Positions 47,165 through 57,073 of a DNA stretch of 64,000 bases are shown here, one piece after another. The position numbers and the translations under genes were made by a program. Position 1 is the first letter of the stretch. Each line of letters starts with the position of its first letter. The stretch is from Cyprinodon diabolis (Eukaryota; Chordata; Actinopteri; Cyprinodontiformes; Cyprinodontidae): positions 17,181,267 to 17,245,266 of the forward strand of contig CM060072.1 in the NCBI GenBank assembly GCA_030533445.1, written 5' to 3'. A model generated the notes under the pieces. The model made no database searches. It had not been told where the DNA came from and saw nothing but the letters and a program-made list of their open reading frames with translations.

Positions 47165-50100
47165 GGAGTCTGACGGACCATCTAAAAACTGATAAATCTC
47201 CTCATTTACTGTTACCTGCAACCCTGTTTGTTTCTAACCAGACTCTTACATTATCAGCCTTCATTGATTCTGGGTGCGAGAGAAACCTCATAGATTCGGA
47301 TCTGGTTCAGCAGCTGAGAAATGAAACAATTCCTTTGCAAAGGCTATTGCTGCTATTGACGGAAAGAGACTACACCAAGTCACTCATCAGACACAGCCAT
47401 TAGAGCTTCTCATCTCTGGAAACCATCGTGAGACTCTAACTTTTTTTGTTTTTTTTCCTCAGCATGTTCTCCCCTGGTGCTTGGATTCGAGTGGTTGGAA
47501 CGTCACAACCCCCATATCAACTGGGCTGAATGCCACATTGAGTCTTGGTCTACTTCCTGTCACGAGTCACGTCTTCGTTCTGCAGCCCCTCCTACTCAGT
47601 CCCCTAGAGGTAGGGGGGAGATGGATTCTCCTGACCTTTCTTCTGTACCTTCCGAGTACCATGATCTGGCACCAGTCTTCAGGTCAGTGCGACGTCTCTT
47701 CCACCCCACAGACCATATGACTGTGCCATAGACTTATTAGCAACAGCTCCTCTTCTCAGTAGTAGATTATTTAATATCTCCAAACCTGAACGTGAAACGA
47801 TGGAGAAATACATAAATGAGTCTCTAGCTGCTGGCATTATCAGACCATCTTCATCTCCTCTCGGTGCTGTTTTTTTTTTTTTGTGGGAAAAAAGGATGGT
47901 TCCCTTCGACCCTGTATTGACTACAGAGGACTGAATCAGATAACTATTAAAAATAAGTATCCACTACCACTACTGGCATCAGCTTTAGAACCAGTTCAAG
48001 GAGCTACCGTGTTCACCAAGCTCGATTTAAGAAACGCCTATCATCTCCTTAGGATAAGAGAAGGAGATGAATGGAAAACAGCCTTTAAGACTCCCATCGA
48101 CCAATTTGAGTATTTGGTCATGCCTTTTGGTCTTACAAACGCTCCTGCCTTTTTCCAAGCTCTAGTCAATGACGTCCTCAGAGATTTTCTGAATGTTTTT
48201 GTTTTCGTGTACATCGATTACATTCTGATCTGTTCTAGGAACCCCACTGATCACAAGAAACACGTTCGTCTGGTCCTTCAGAGGCTGCTCGAAAACAAGC
48301 TCTTCGTTAAGGCTGAGAAATGTGAATTTCACCAACCATCGGTTACATTTCTTGGGTTTGTGCTCGAGGGCGGGCAGGTGAAGCCATCAGAAGAGAAAAT
48401 AAAGGCAGTTCTGGATTGGCCAACTCCTGAAAACCGTAAGCAGCTTCAAAGGTTCCTGGGATTTGCAAATTTCTACAGACGTTTCATTAGAAATTACAGT
48501 CAAACTGCTCAACCCCTCACAGGCCTGACTTCAGTGAAGAAGACTTTCCAGTGGACACCTGAGGCTGAAACAGCATTTAAGAAACTTAAGACTCTTTTTT
48601 CCAGCGCACCCATCCTGGTCCAGCCTGATCCCTCTAAGCAGTTCATCTTAGAGGTGGATGCATCTGACTCCGGTGTTGGAGCAGTTTTGTCACAACAATC
48701 TGATTCTGACCAGAAAACTCACCCCTGTGCATTTTTTTTCACGCAGACTCTCCCCGGCAGAACAAAACTATGATGTCGGAGACAGAGAACTTCTTGCCAT
48801 TAAACTCGCCTCAGAAGAATGGAGACATTGGCTCGAAGGTGCCGAGCATCCAGTATTAGTTTGGACTGATCACAAGAACCTGGCGTACCTCCAATCAGCC
48901 AAGAGATCCAATCCACGCCACTCCAGATGGTCTCTGTTTTTCTCCCGATTAAATCTTATCATCTCTTACAGACCCGGTTCCAAGAATGTCAAACCTGATT
49001 CTCTCTCTCGTTTGTACTCCTCTGATCGACCTGAAACACCCGAGCCTGTTCTTCCTTCCTCTTGTACGGTTGGAGCCGTTTCCTGGGAGATCACCGTTCT
49101 CATCAATTTAGCCCTGGCCACTGAACCTGATCCAGGTAACGGTCCTCCAAACAAAACATATGTTCCTTCCTCAGTTAGATCCCGCCTCATCCAGTGGATG
49201 CACACATCCAAATTCTCAGCCCATCCTGGTGTGAGCAGAACCATTGCTCTCGTCACACGTCGTTTTTGGTGGCCGTCCCTTCACAAGGACGTGAAGGAGT
49301 ATGTGTTGGCCTGTCCCATCTGTGCCAGAAACAAATCCACCCATCAACCACCCTCTGGATTGCTACGTCCTCTACCTGTTCCAACCCGTCCATGGTCCCA
49401 CATAGCTGTAGATTTTGTTACCGGCCTTCCTATATCCAGAGGTATGTCCACCATTCTCACCATTGTTGACCGTTTCTCCAAGGCTTGCCATCTGATTCCC
49501 CTCAGGAAGTTACCCACTGCATTCCAGACCGCCCAACTCCTAGTGAAACATGTCTTCCGTCTTCACGGCATACCCCAAGAAATTCTCTCCGATCGTGGTC
49601 CCCAGTTCATCTCACAGGTCTGGAAAGCCTTTTGTTCCGCGCTCAATTGCAAAATTTCTCTCACCTCTGATTACCATCCGCAGACCAATGGGCAGACGGA
49701 GAGAATGAACCAACAACTTGAATCCACTCTCCGCTGCCTATCATCTAATAACCCGACTGACTGGAGTCAGTACCTTTCCTGGACGGAATACGCTCATTAC
49801 TCTCACAAGTCTGCTGCAACCTGTCTGTCTCCCTTTAAGGTCTCTCTAGGGTACCAACCTCCACTTTTCCCAGCAGACGAGAGAGAGATAGCAGTCAGGT
49901 CCGTCAACCATCACATCCGCCGCTGTCACCGCACCTGGAACGATACCATCACCGCCCTTAATCGCACCTCTGCCACGAATAAGCGATTTGCGGACAACAA
50001 AAGACGTCCTGCTCCTGATTATGCCCCTGGGCAAGAGGTATGGCTTTCGACCAGAGATATACCACTGAAATCCATGTCTAGAAAACTGTCTCCAAGGTTC

Positions 50101-50274
50101 ATCGGCCCATTCAAGATCTCCAGGATTATCAACCCCTCTGCTGTCCGCCTGCACCTGCCATCTACCCTGCGTATACATCCCACTTTTCACGCCTCCCAGA
50201 TTAATTCAGTCATCACCAGTCCACTTCGACGCCGCAGTGTTGACCTAGTTTGGTTAGAGAACCTGAGTCTCTGA
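47122..50274 (+). pseudogene. pol: pol polyprotein: protease, reverse transcriptase, RNase H, integrase, frameshifted
   Basis: Begins in the -1 frame relative to gag with a 43-bp overlap, which suggests programmed -1 frameshifting. Protease: AFIDSGCE (active-site DSG) at about 47263. Reverse transcriptase: [42 protein letters not shown]; the YxDD box is YIDY at 48210-48221, so the second catalytic aspartate is tyrosine (codon 48219-48221). RNase [29 protein letters not shown]. Integrase: H/H and CPIC zinc motif, then D (AVDFVTG), D (LSDRGPQF), E (NGQTERMN), all kept. Frame breaks lie near 47340, 47465, 47700, in the 13-T run at 47870-47882 and in the 8-T run at 48732-48739. The C-terminus runs into LTR-like sequence from about 50223. 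Confidence 0.9.
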
Positions 50275-50428
50275 AAACTTAGAGAATACTGGTATTAGTG
50301 AATCCAGGCCCGGACCTGCACCAGATCCTGAAATATCCTGTGTTTTTCCATAATAAACATTGTTAAACTTTACTCTGTCTCCAGTGGTGTTCTGCATGTG
50401 GGTTAAGTCCATTAAGCCTATCATGACA
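50223..50428 (+). repeat. 3' LTR remnant, twice deleted
   Basis: Matches the 5' LTR only at 45511-45579 and 45953-46093. The first 133 bp of the LTR and about 373 internal bases are missing, as is a 6-bp AACCAG unit. The final ATGACA and the target duplication are intact, so the deletions came after, or were carried in with, an otherwise normal integration. Confidence 0.88.
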
Positions 50429-50433
50429 GAAAC

Positions 50434-50814
50434 AGGAGTTTTATGGCCCCCTATTTAATTTTCCGGCCACTTGGTAATACGGTACCAACATGAGCCAATC
50501 ATTTCTAAACTACAGTTGATTACATACACTGCTCCAAAAAGTAAACGGAACAATCGAATAATACATCCTAGATCTGAATGAATGAAATATTATCATTGCA
50601 TACCTTGTCCTGTATAAAATTGAATGTGCTGACAACGATCTCAAACAAAGATCATCAGTGGAAAGCAGATGTATTAATCAAAGGAAGCCTAGATTTGGAG
50701 TAACACAAACACTGAAGTGTAAAAACACATTTCAGGCTGACCCAACTTTGATGTAATGTCCGTTAAACTAGTCAAAATGAGGCTCAGTATTATGGAGCTA
50801 TATTGGTCTCAATT
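50434..50814. other. Unassigned sequence
   Basis: Nothing recognised. Confidence 0.4.
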
Positions 50815-50818
50815 TTAA

Positions 50819-51812
50819 GGAGGGATGGTTTGCCACGAATCACAAAGCTCCCTTGCATATAACAATCACAAGACTGTAATTCACGTGGGATAAATCTCAG
50901 ATCCCACATCCTCCGTATCCAACCTGCCTCGCCCCACTCACTTACGTTGTGCGGAGCAAATGTGCACTCATTCTAATCAATGAGAGCTGTTCCACATCTA
51001 CCGCTACCTCTTCGCACATCACTGTCCAAGTATGTCTCGCCTGTCCTTCACCGTCAAAATAAGGAGCCAAGCTATTTTTACGTCCACTCCGGTCCGGCCA
51101 GGTGCAATTATACCAAAGAGGAAAAAGAATGCCAAGAAGATCTGGTTTGTTAAATTAAAATATGGTAACGACAGATCGGTATCTACAAATTAGAGCATAA
51201 TTCTTATATATAGCCAAAACCTAAGACCGTTTATTTAAATTATTGGATACAAATTATTGGTACGTCAACATATCAGGAAGCAGATGTTTTACCTGGATGA
51301 AGAGATGCTGAGTTTGGAGGTAGAGAACAAACATATTTTGTATGATTATTCCTATTATAAAAACCCACAATGAAAAGAAAATGTTTAGGGATAAATGTGT
51401 GATTGATGGGGAAGGTGAGATTTAATTATTTCATATTAAATTAAGCGTTCAATACCGCATGTTTCTCTCCTATGAATTAATAAATAATATAGAGTATTTA
51501 TACTGATGAAGGCTCTCCAGGAAGCTTCCTGAAGAGGTGGCGAAACGTCTTCCAATCTTGGAAACCAAGTCAATTGGATATTTTTTGAATTTTTACGGAA
51601 TATAGAGCATGCTCTCCTCGAGCTCCAACTAAGTCAGAGCGGAGCAAGACGGGGGGAACAGCAGAGGATGTAGGCTTTGCTTTGCACAGGCGGTTTGGAA
51701 CGGAGCGGGGCGGATATGGAGGCTGGGGTATGTGGGAGTCATCCCACGTGGAGTACTTCTTGTGAGTGGTTTATACAAGGGAGCTTTGTGATTGGTGGAA
51801 AACCATCCCTGC
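50819..51812. mobile_element. TTAA-flanked MITE with long imperfect inverted repeats
   Basis: TTAA lies directly outside both ends (50815-50818 and 51813-51816). The ends read GGAGGGATGGTTTGCCAC and, from the right, GCAGGGATGGTTTTCCAC. Similarity continues inward for at least 130 bp (AATCACAAAGCTCCCTTG and CACGTGGGAT are shared). No transposase. A TTAA target fits the piggyBac or Kolobok superfamilies; I cannot choose between them. Confidence 0.75.
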
Positions 51813-51816
51813 TTAA

Positions 51817-52381
51817 AAAAATGCATTATGTAACAACCCACGTCAGAACATTCTCAAAAATCCTCACACAAATGCAGTTAAGTTTAAAGCCCACTGGTAT
51901 TTTGTTATTTAATTTATAATTATTTATGGACCAGAAATACTTTGGTGAATGTTGTTCTTTGCATTTGTGGGTCTTGTACTGTGTGTGGATTTTTTTCGTG
52001 CTTGCATGAGTCGTTCTGTGCGTGTGTGGACCTTGTCCTGTGAATGTATTAATCTCATTTGTGTATTTGTGAAAAATTGAGTCCTATTACCTCCATACAG
52101 TATTGTGTGTGGCCGGAGACCAACAAGACTTCCCTCATCCTTGGTCCTATCTCAAAGAATTTTTCAAAATAGTCGAAAAGTTGAGCTTTCAGTTCATATA
52201 GTGGCATTTGGCTGTTTTTTTTTTTATTTACTTCATACTTTTATATTTTAAGTAGTCTTTGGAGCACATACTTTTTCACTTTTTTTCACTGAAGTTGATA
52301 CTTCAACTTTTACCACAGTGTTTTTAAACTGCAGTATCTATACTTTTACTTAAATAACGAATGTGTGTACTTTTGACACCA

Positions 52382-52384
<3 letters not shown>
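51817..52384. other. Unassigned AT-rich sequence
   Basis: Nothing recognised. Confidence 0.4.

Positions 52385-52416
<32 letters not shown>
52385..52416. repeat. (TA)n microsatellite hosting a Tc1 insertion
   Basis: A TA run broken by the transposon at 52417; a short TA-rich run continues at 53665-53687. Confidence 0.9.
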
Positions 52417-52419
<3 letters not shown>

Positions 52420-53664
52420 TATATTGCCAAAAGTATTTGCTCACCCATCCAAATTATTGGAATCAGGTGTTCCAATCACTTCCATGGCCACAGGTGTATA
52501 AATTCAAGCACCTAGGCATGCAGACTGTTTTTACAAACATTTGTGAAAGAATGGGTCGCTCTCAGGAGCTCAGTGAATTCCAGCGTGGAACTGTGATAGG
52601 ATGCCACCTGTGCAACAAATCCAGTCGTGAAATTTCCTCGCTCCTAAATATTCCACAGTCAACTGTCAGCTGTATTATAAGAAAATGGAAGTGTTTGGGA
52701 ACGACAGCAACTCAGCCACGAAGTGGTAGGCCACGTAAACTGACGGAGCGGGGTCAGCGGATGCTGAAGCGCATAGTGCGAAGAGGTCGCCAACTTTCTG
52801 CAGAGTCAATCACTACAGACCTCCAAACTTCATGTGGCCTTCAGATTAGCTCAAGAACAGTGCGCAGAGAGCTTCATGGAATGGGTTTCCATGGTCGAGC
52901 AGCTGCATCCAAGCCATACATAACCAAGTGCAATGCAAAGCGTCGGATGCGGTGGTGTAAAGCACGCCGCCACTGGACTCTAGAGCAGTGGAGACGCGTT
53001 CTCTGGAGTGACGAATCGCGCTTCTCCATCTGGCAATCTGATGGACGGGTCTGGGTTTGGCGGTTGCCAGGAGAACGGTACTTGTCTGACTGCATTGTGC
53101 CAAGTGTAAAGTTTGATGGAGGGGGGATTATGGTGTGGGGTTGTTTTTCAGGAGCTGGGCTTGGCCCCTTAGTTCCAGTGAAAGGAACTCTGAATGCTTC
53201 AGCATACCAAGACATTTTGGACAATTCCATGCTCCCAACTTTGTGGGAACAGTTTGGAGCTGGCCCCTTCCTCTTCCAACATGACTGTGCACCAGTGCAC
53301 AAAGCAAGGTCCATAAAGACATGGATGACAGAGTCTGGTGTGGATGAACTTGACTGGCCTGCACAGAGTGCTGACCTCAACCCGATAGAACACCTTTGGG
53401 ATGAATTAGAGCGGAGACTGAGAGCCAGGCCTTCTCGTCCAACATCAGTGTGCGACCTCACAAATGCGCTTCTGGAAGAATGGTCAAAAATTCCCATAAA
53501 CACACTCCTAAACCTTGTGGACAGCCTTCCCAGAAGAGTTGAAGCTGTTCTAGCTGCAAAGGGTGGACCGACGTCATATTGAACCCTATGGATTAGGAAC
53601 GGGATGTCACTTAAGCTCATATGTGAGTCAAGGCAGGTGAGCAAATACTTTTGGCAATATAGTG
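52417..53664 (+). mobile_element. Apparently intact Tc1/mariner transposon
   Basis: A 1248-bp element with TA on both sides. Terminal inverted repeats of about 29 bp (CACTATATTGCCAAAAGTAT...) look identical at both ends over that length. A single undamaged transposase gene lies between. Because it inserted in a TA microsatellite the exact TA duplication cannot be distinguished from the repeat. Confidence 0.93.
52551..53582 (+). CDS. Tc1-like DD34E transposase, intact
   Basis: Cut-and-paste transposase of 343 residues. The chosen start is the ATG of [10 protein letters not shown]; the frame is open further upstream to the terminal repeat but has no family similarity there. Residues 1-110 form the bipartite paired-like DNA-binding domain: helix-turn-helix near 25-47 ([19 protein letters not shown]), a GRPR motif at 59-62, and a second helical unit to about 110. 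The catalytic domain has D154 (WSDESRF), D245 (QHDCAPVH) and E280 (DLNPIEHLW), with 34 residues between the last two, as in Tc1 (DD34E). A glycine-rich box ([12 protein letters not shown]) lies at 189-200. No stop or frameshift. With both termini present this copy may be active; that needs an assay. Confidence 0.95.
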   Translation: MGRSQELSEFQRGTVIGCHLCNKSSREISSLLNIPQSTVSCIIRKWKCLGTTATQPRSGRPRKLTERGQRMLKRIVRRGRQLSAESITTDLQTSCGLQISSRTVRRELHGMGFHGRAAASKPYITKCNAKRRMRWCKARRHWTLEQWRRVLWSDESRFSIWQSDGRVWVWRLPGERYLSDCIVPSVKFDGGGIMVWGCFSGAGLGPLVPVKGTLNASAYQDILDNSMLPTLWEQFGAGPFLFQHDCAPVHKARSIKTWMTESGVDELDWPAQSADLNPIEHLWDELERRLRARPSRPTSVCDLTNALLEEWSKIPINTLLNLVDSLPRRVEAVLAAKGGPTSY

Positions 53665-53666
53665 TA

Positions 53667-54659
53667 TATATATACATATATATATATGCAGACGAGGTTC
53701 AGAACGTCACATTGGGAGCACTGCGTGGGAGGAAAGAGGAAACTAAGACTAAGATATTAAGGGAGATCTGCGTTGATGCTGCTTCACTTACTGCCAGGTA
53801 AACATAACCTATACGGGGAGGGTGAGCGGAAGAAAGGGTTCTGCAACTCACTGCCTTTTAATTGAAGGAGATGGCTGAGTGGTTCTCTTGTCCGGCTTGG
53901 TAACACCGAGGAGGCTAGAGCGGAACGCCAAGCAGAATCTGAGCAGCAGGGATTTAGGAACCAGTCTTCAGCGCACGGAGACAAGACGGGTGAGTAATCC
54001 AGAGCACAACGAGCTGAGGGAGACAGGAGACAAAGTTAGAACTAGCAATCCACAACACCAAACTCTCAGGAACAAAGATCTGTCGATCGGACAGAGGCCT
54101 AGGCATACCACAATGGTTTAACACTCTGGCGTCCTTCAGCTGACAACAGCCAACTGTGGAAGAGAATCAGCAGAGCACAGAACTCAGAAACCTGATATGA
54201 ATACAGGTGATGAATAAAGGAGACAAGTCCTTTCTATTTCCTTTGTTTTTGTCCTCCAGACTTCCAACAATAACACATTGTTTTCTGAGTCTGAGTAATT
54301 CTTGTAATTCTTCGTCATTTCTGTACAATAACAAAAAAACAGGCGAATGGGTAAATTTCTCAATAAAACAGACTGATACCTTCAGAGAATCATTTTAGCT
54401 TATGATAAACCAAAATGAAAGTTTCATTACAGAAATATGAGGTTGACATAAAAACACTTCATCAGTTATTGGGAAATTATCTTGGAAACAAAGGAAAGAC
54501 AGAAACATTTACTTTGAAGTATGCCCTAGAAGATGCTCCTATATATAAAGAAAATTAACCTAACTTAGTTTTTAAAATATCTGTAAGTTGTACCCCATGG
54601 AATAACTGTAAGTTGCACCCCATGGAATAAAGAAACACATTTAAATATAATAATTTATC
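53667..54659. other. Unassigned sequence
   Basis: Bases 53690-54200 are less AT-rich, with frames on both strands but no recognised motif. Nothing else seen. Confidence 0.4.
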
Positions 54660-54759
54660 ATTGTATGAGTCCCTATGATGAAGTGATTACGTCTTTTCTA
54701 TAATGCAGGTAACCCAGGTTTGAATCGTGGTTGTGTCAGAAAAGGCATGCATCACACTC
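54660..54759 (+). mobile_element. Small SINE-like fragment
   Basis: A B-box-like GGTTTGAATCG followed by TTGTGTCAGAAAAGGCAT, a pair of blocks seen in fish tRNA-derived SINEs. Short and diverged. Confidence 0.4.
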
Positions 54760-54960
54760 AGAGTTATGATGAAAATTAAAAAGAGAGGTCATACTTCTCC
54801 TATCATGGCTTCTCCTCATTGGCTTCCTTAAGTCCAGAATGGAATTTAGAATCCTCCTTCTGATCTGATTGTACCTTCGGTTTCTAACAGAGCACTTCAC
54901 TCTCAATCTGCATATTTACTAGTGGTTCCTAGTGGTTCCTATTTCTAAAAGTAGTATTGG

Positions 54961-55422
54961 TGTTATGGTTCTCATTTGTTGTGACTCTGAGTTTTCTGTT
55001 ATCAGTTGTTTTGTTTTTATTTTCCATAATATTATAGCATTCTTTAGTTACTCTCTGTTGCCCCCTTGTGATTGTTTTCTTTCCCCTTGGATTCCCTCTT
55101 GCCAGTTGCACCCACACCTGCTTCTCATTCAGCTCGTTAGTCCATCCTTTGTTTTGTTCTCCTTAAATACTCCACTTCTGCAGTCACTCAGTGCTGGTTC
55201 CTTCTCAATGCTGTACTCATCTACTCAACTCATCTCCCTGTGGCTCCTCAGGCTCGTTTTTCCCCTGATGTCTCCATGGTTTTTGGTTTGTTAAACTTTT
55301 AGTTAGATTTCTGGATTTTTACCTCTGTTTCCTTGTTCTTCAATTAAACCTGTCACAACTATCTCTGCTTCACTCGGCTCTGCATCTGGGTCCTTAAGCA
55401 ACCTAACCACCCATTGTTGACA
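54961..55422 (+). mobile_element. Intact solo LTR within the LINE, target duplication ATTGG
   Basis: 462 bp from TGTTATGG to GTTGACA, flanked by ATTGG on both sides (54956-54960 and 55423-55427). The LINE reads continuously across the flanks (AAAAGTAGTATTGG to GAGGCAGATCTTC), which proves insertion. It is the reference copy that identifies the LTR split by the giant palindrome. Confidence 0.92.
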
Positions 55423-55882
55423 ATTGGAGGCAGATCTTCTAGTTATCAGGCTCCTCTCTGGTGGACCAACTACCAATTTTAGTCCATGAGGCAGACACCA
55501 TGTCTACTTTTAAGGCTTGGCTTAAAACTTTTCTTTTACACAAAGATTATAGGTAGAGTGGCTCAGGTTATCCTGAACTATCTTTATAGTTATACTGCTA
55601 TGTACTTAGACTGCTGGAGGACATAGGGACAACTTTTCATCATTCTTCTTCATTCTATCTCTATTCTCCCATTCAGCAGTATATTTCAGTTTGACCTCCA
55701 ACCTTTTGTTCTCTCCACTTTTTCTCATCATAGTAGCTTCATCTGGTCTGTTCCTGTTTGGCTGTTATTCCATCCCGCATAGAAATGTCAGCTTTGCTGC
55801 TGCCATCAGTAATTTTTTTTTTTTTTATGTTCGAGCTCTGCCTGTTATTCAGTGTAGTCCTTTTTCTCTTACTGTGACTAAC

Positions 55883-55928
55883 TGTATGTACTCTCTTTCA
55901 TCTCCACTGATGAAAGAGAGTACATACA
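55883..55928. repeat. Perfect 20-bp-stem hairpin in the LINE 3' UTR
   Basis: TGTATGTACTCTCTTTCATC and its exact complement enclose a 6-base loop, TCCACT. The left half corresponds to normal LINE sequence (compare 2280-2300); the right half is an extra inverted copy. Confidence 0.9.
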
Positions 55929-55999
55929 TTTAGGAGCTTGTCAGGCTACTTTGTCTTGCCTGGAAAGGGGCCGTCTGTGGAGCTGGTTGACCGTTAAAT

Positions 56000-56440
56000 T
56001 GTGTATCTTTGATTAGCCAAGTGGCCGATTGACAGCTGGAAATAGAAACCAGCACCCCTCGCAACCCCAGTAGGTATAAGCATGACAGGGGTCACCAGGC
56101 CAAAGTGCTTTGTTTCGTTGTTAATATACATTGGAGGGTTGAACTGTATCTTACTGTTAATTTATACAGGTTTCACTGTAAGGTGTTCTAGAGGTGTGGC
56201 TGAACATTATATTTTCTGTTTATATAAGAGAGCAGCCACTACTGCCGTCCTTCTTTGTTATTAAAGGTTAAATACCTAAATTAAAGTGACTGAGAGGGAA
56301 AGTGTTTTTGATTTCTTCTCCTATCTGAATATGTTTAATAACACCTTCAAAATTATAAGAATTAAATTATAAAATTAAAATGATTTCTTTGTGTCTGGTC
56401 CTCTTAAATAACTTGGGCCACATTTGCTTATTTCTGTAGG
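56000..56440. mobile_element. Unidentified repeat inserted in the LINE 3' UTR
   Basis: Absent from the other LINE copy. Contains AGAAACCAGCACCCCTCGCA at about 56044, similar to the 3' region of a common fish retroposon. Ends are not exact. Confidence 0.45.
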
Positions 56441-57020
56441 TCTACTTTTGTCTCCTTGAAACCTAGTTGGCCTCGGCAGATGGCGGCTCACACTGAGCCT
56501 GGTTCTGCTGGAGGTTTCTTCCTGTTAAAAGGGGTTTTTCCTCTCCACTGTTGCTACATGCATGCTTGGTGTGAGGGATTGCATTTGAGACAATGAGTTG
56601 ATGCAGTCAGCTGGTTTTCCTTAGATTGAAAACTTTGAACCAATCTGACTGTATGATCTGCTTGAATTGTCTCTGTAAATTGCCCCGAGATGACGTGTTG
56701 TGAATTGGCCCTATGTAAAAAACTGAATTGAATTGAAATTAAAGCTTTACCAAGTCTTTGCGCAAGTCGTGATGACCTGCTGCGGTGACCCTTGCATGTG
56801 GGGGAAGTGGAAATGACACTAACAAATTTAGCATTACATTATTATTTTTGCTTTTTACAAGTATCACTGTTGGCTCTTTGTTTAAACAAACTTTTCTTCA
56901 GTTCATAGTGGTCTATAGGGTTTCTTTAACGTCACAATGCAACATTTAAATCCAGATGAGGTCTAGACTGACTAAGCTCCTGTAAAACCCTAACCACTTT
57001 TAACTGGCAAATGACCGTTT

Positions 57021-57073
57021 GACTCCAGTTGAATCCTTTTTTTTGTGGTTAAAAAAGGGATTCAACTGGAGTC
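57021..57073. repeat. Hairpin with a 16-bp perfect stem
   Basis: GACTCCAGTTGAATCC at the left and its complement at the right, with T-run and A-run extensions, around a GTGGTT loop. Confidence 0.9.

Larger units (their letters stand above)
45378..50428 (+). mobile_element. Ty3/gypsy LTR retrotransposon, defective
   Basis: A 5.05-kb element flanked by the 5-bp duplication GAAAC (45373-45377 and 50429-50433). Order: 5' LTR, gag, pol (protease, reverse transcriptase, RNase H, integrase), 3' LTR remnant. This is the Ty3/gypsy domain order (integrase last), and the protein blocks match vertebrate chromovirus-type elements. A C-terminal chromodomain, common in that group, is not found; it would lie where pol is cut off against the 3' LTR. 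No envelope gene. Confidence 0.93.
54760..56745 (+). mobile_element. L2-like LINE 3' fragment carrying two insertions
   Basis: Same family as 1236-2690. The ORF2 end is visible in pieces at 54760-54960 and 55428-55555, followed by the 3' UTR to a short TTGAA tail at about 56730-56745. It is interrupted by a solo LTR (54961-55422) and by about 440 bp of other repeat (about 56000-56440). The coding part has internal deletions and no usable frame. Confidence 0.85.

Noticed and set aside
52874..53677. 267-residue minus-strand frame
   Set aside because: Antisense shadow of the intact transposase at 52551-53582.
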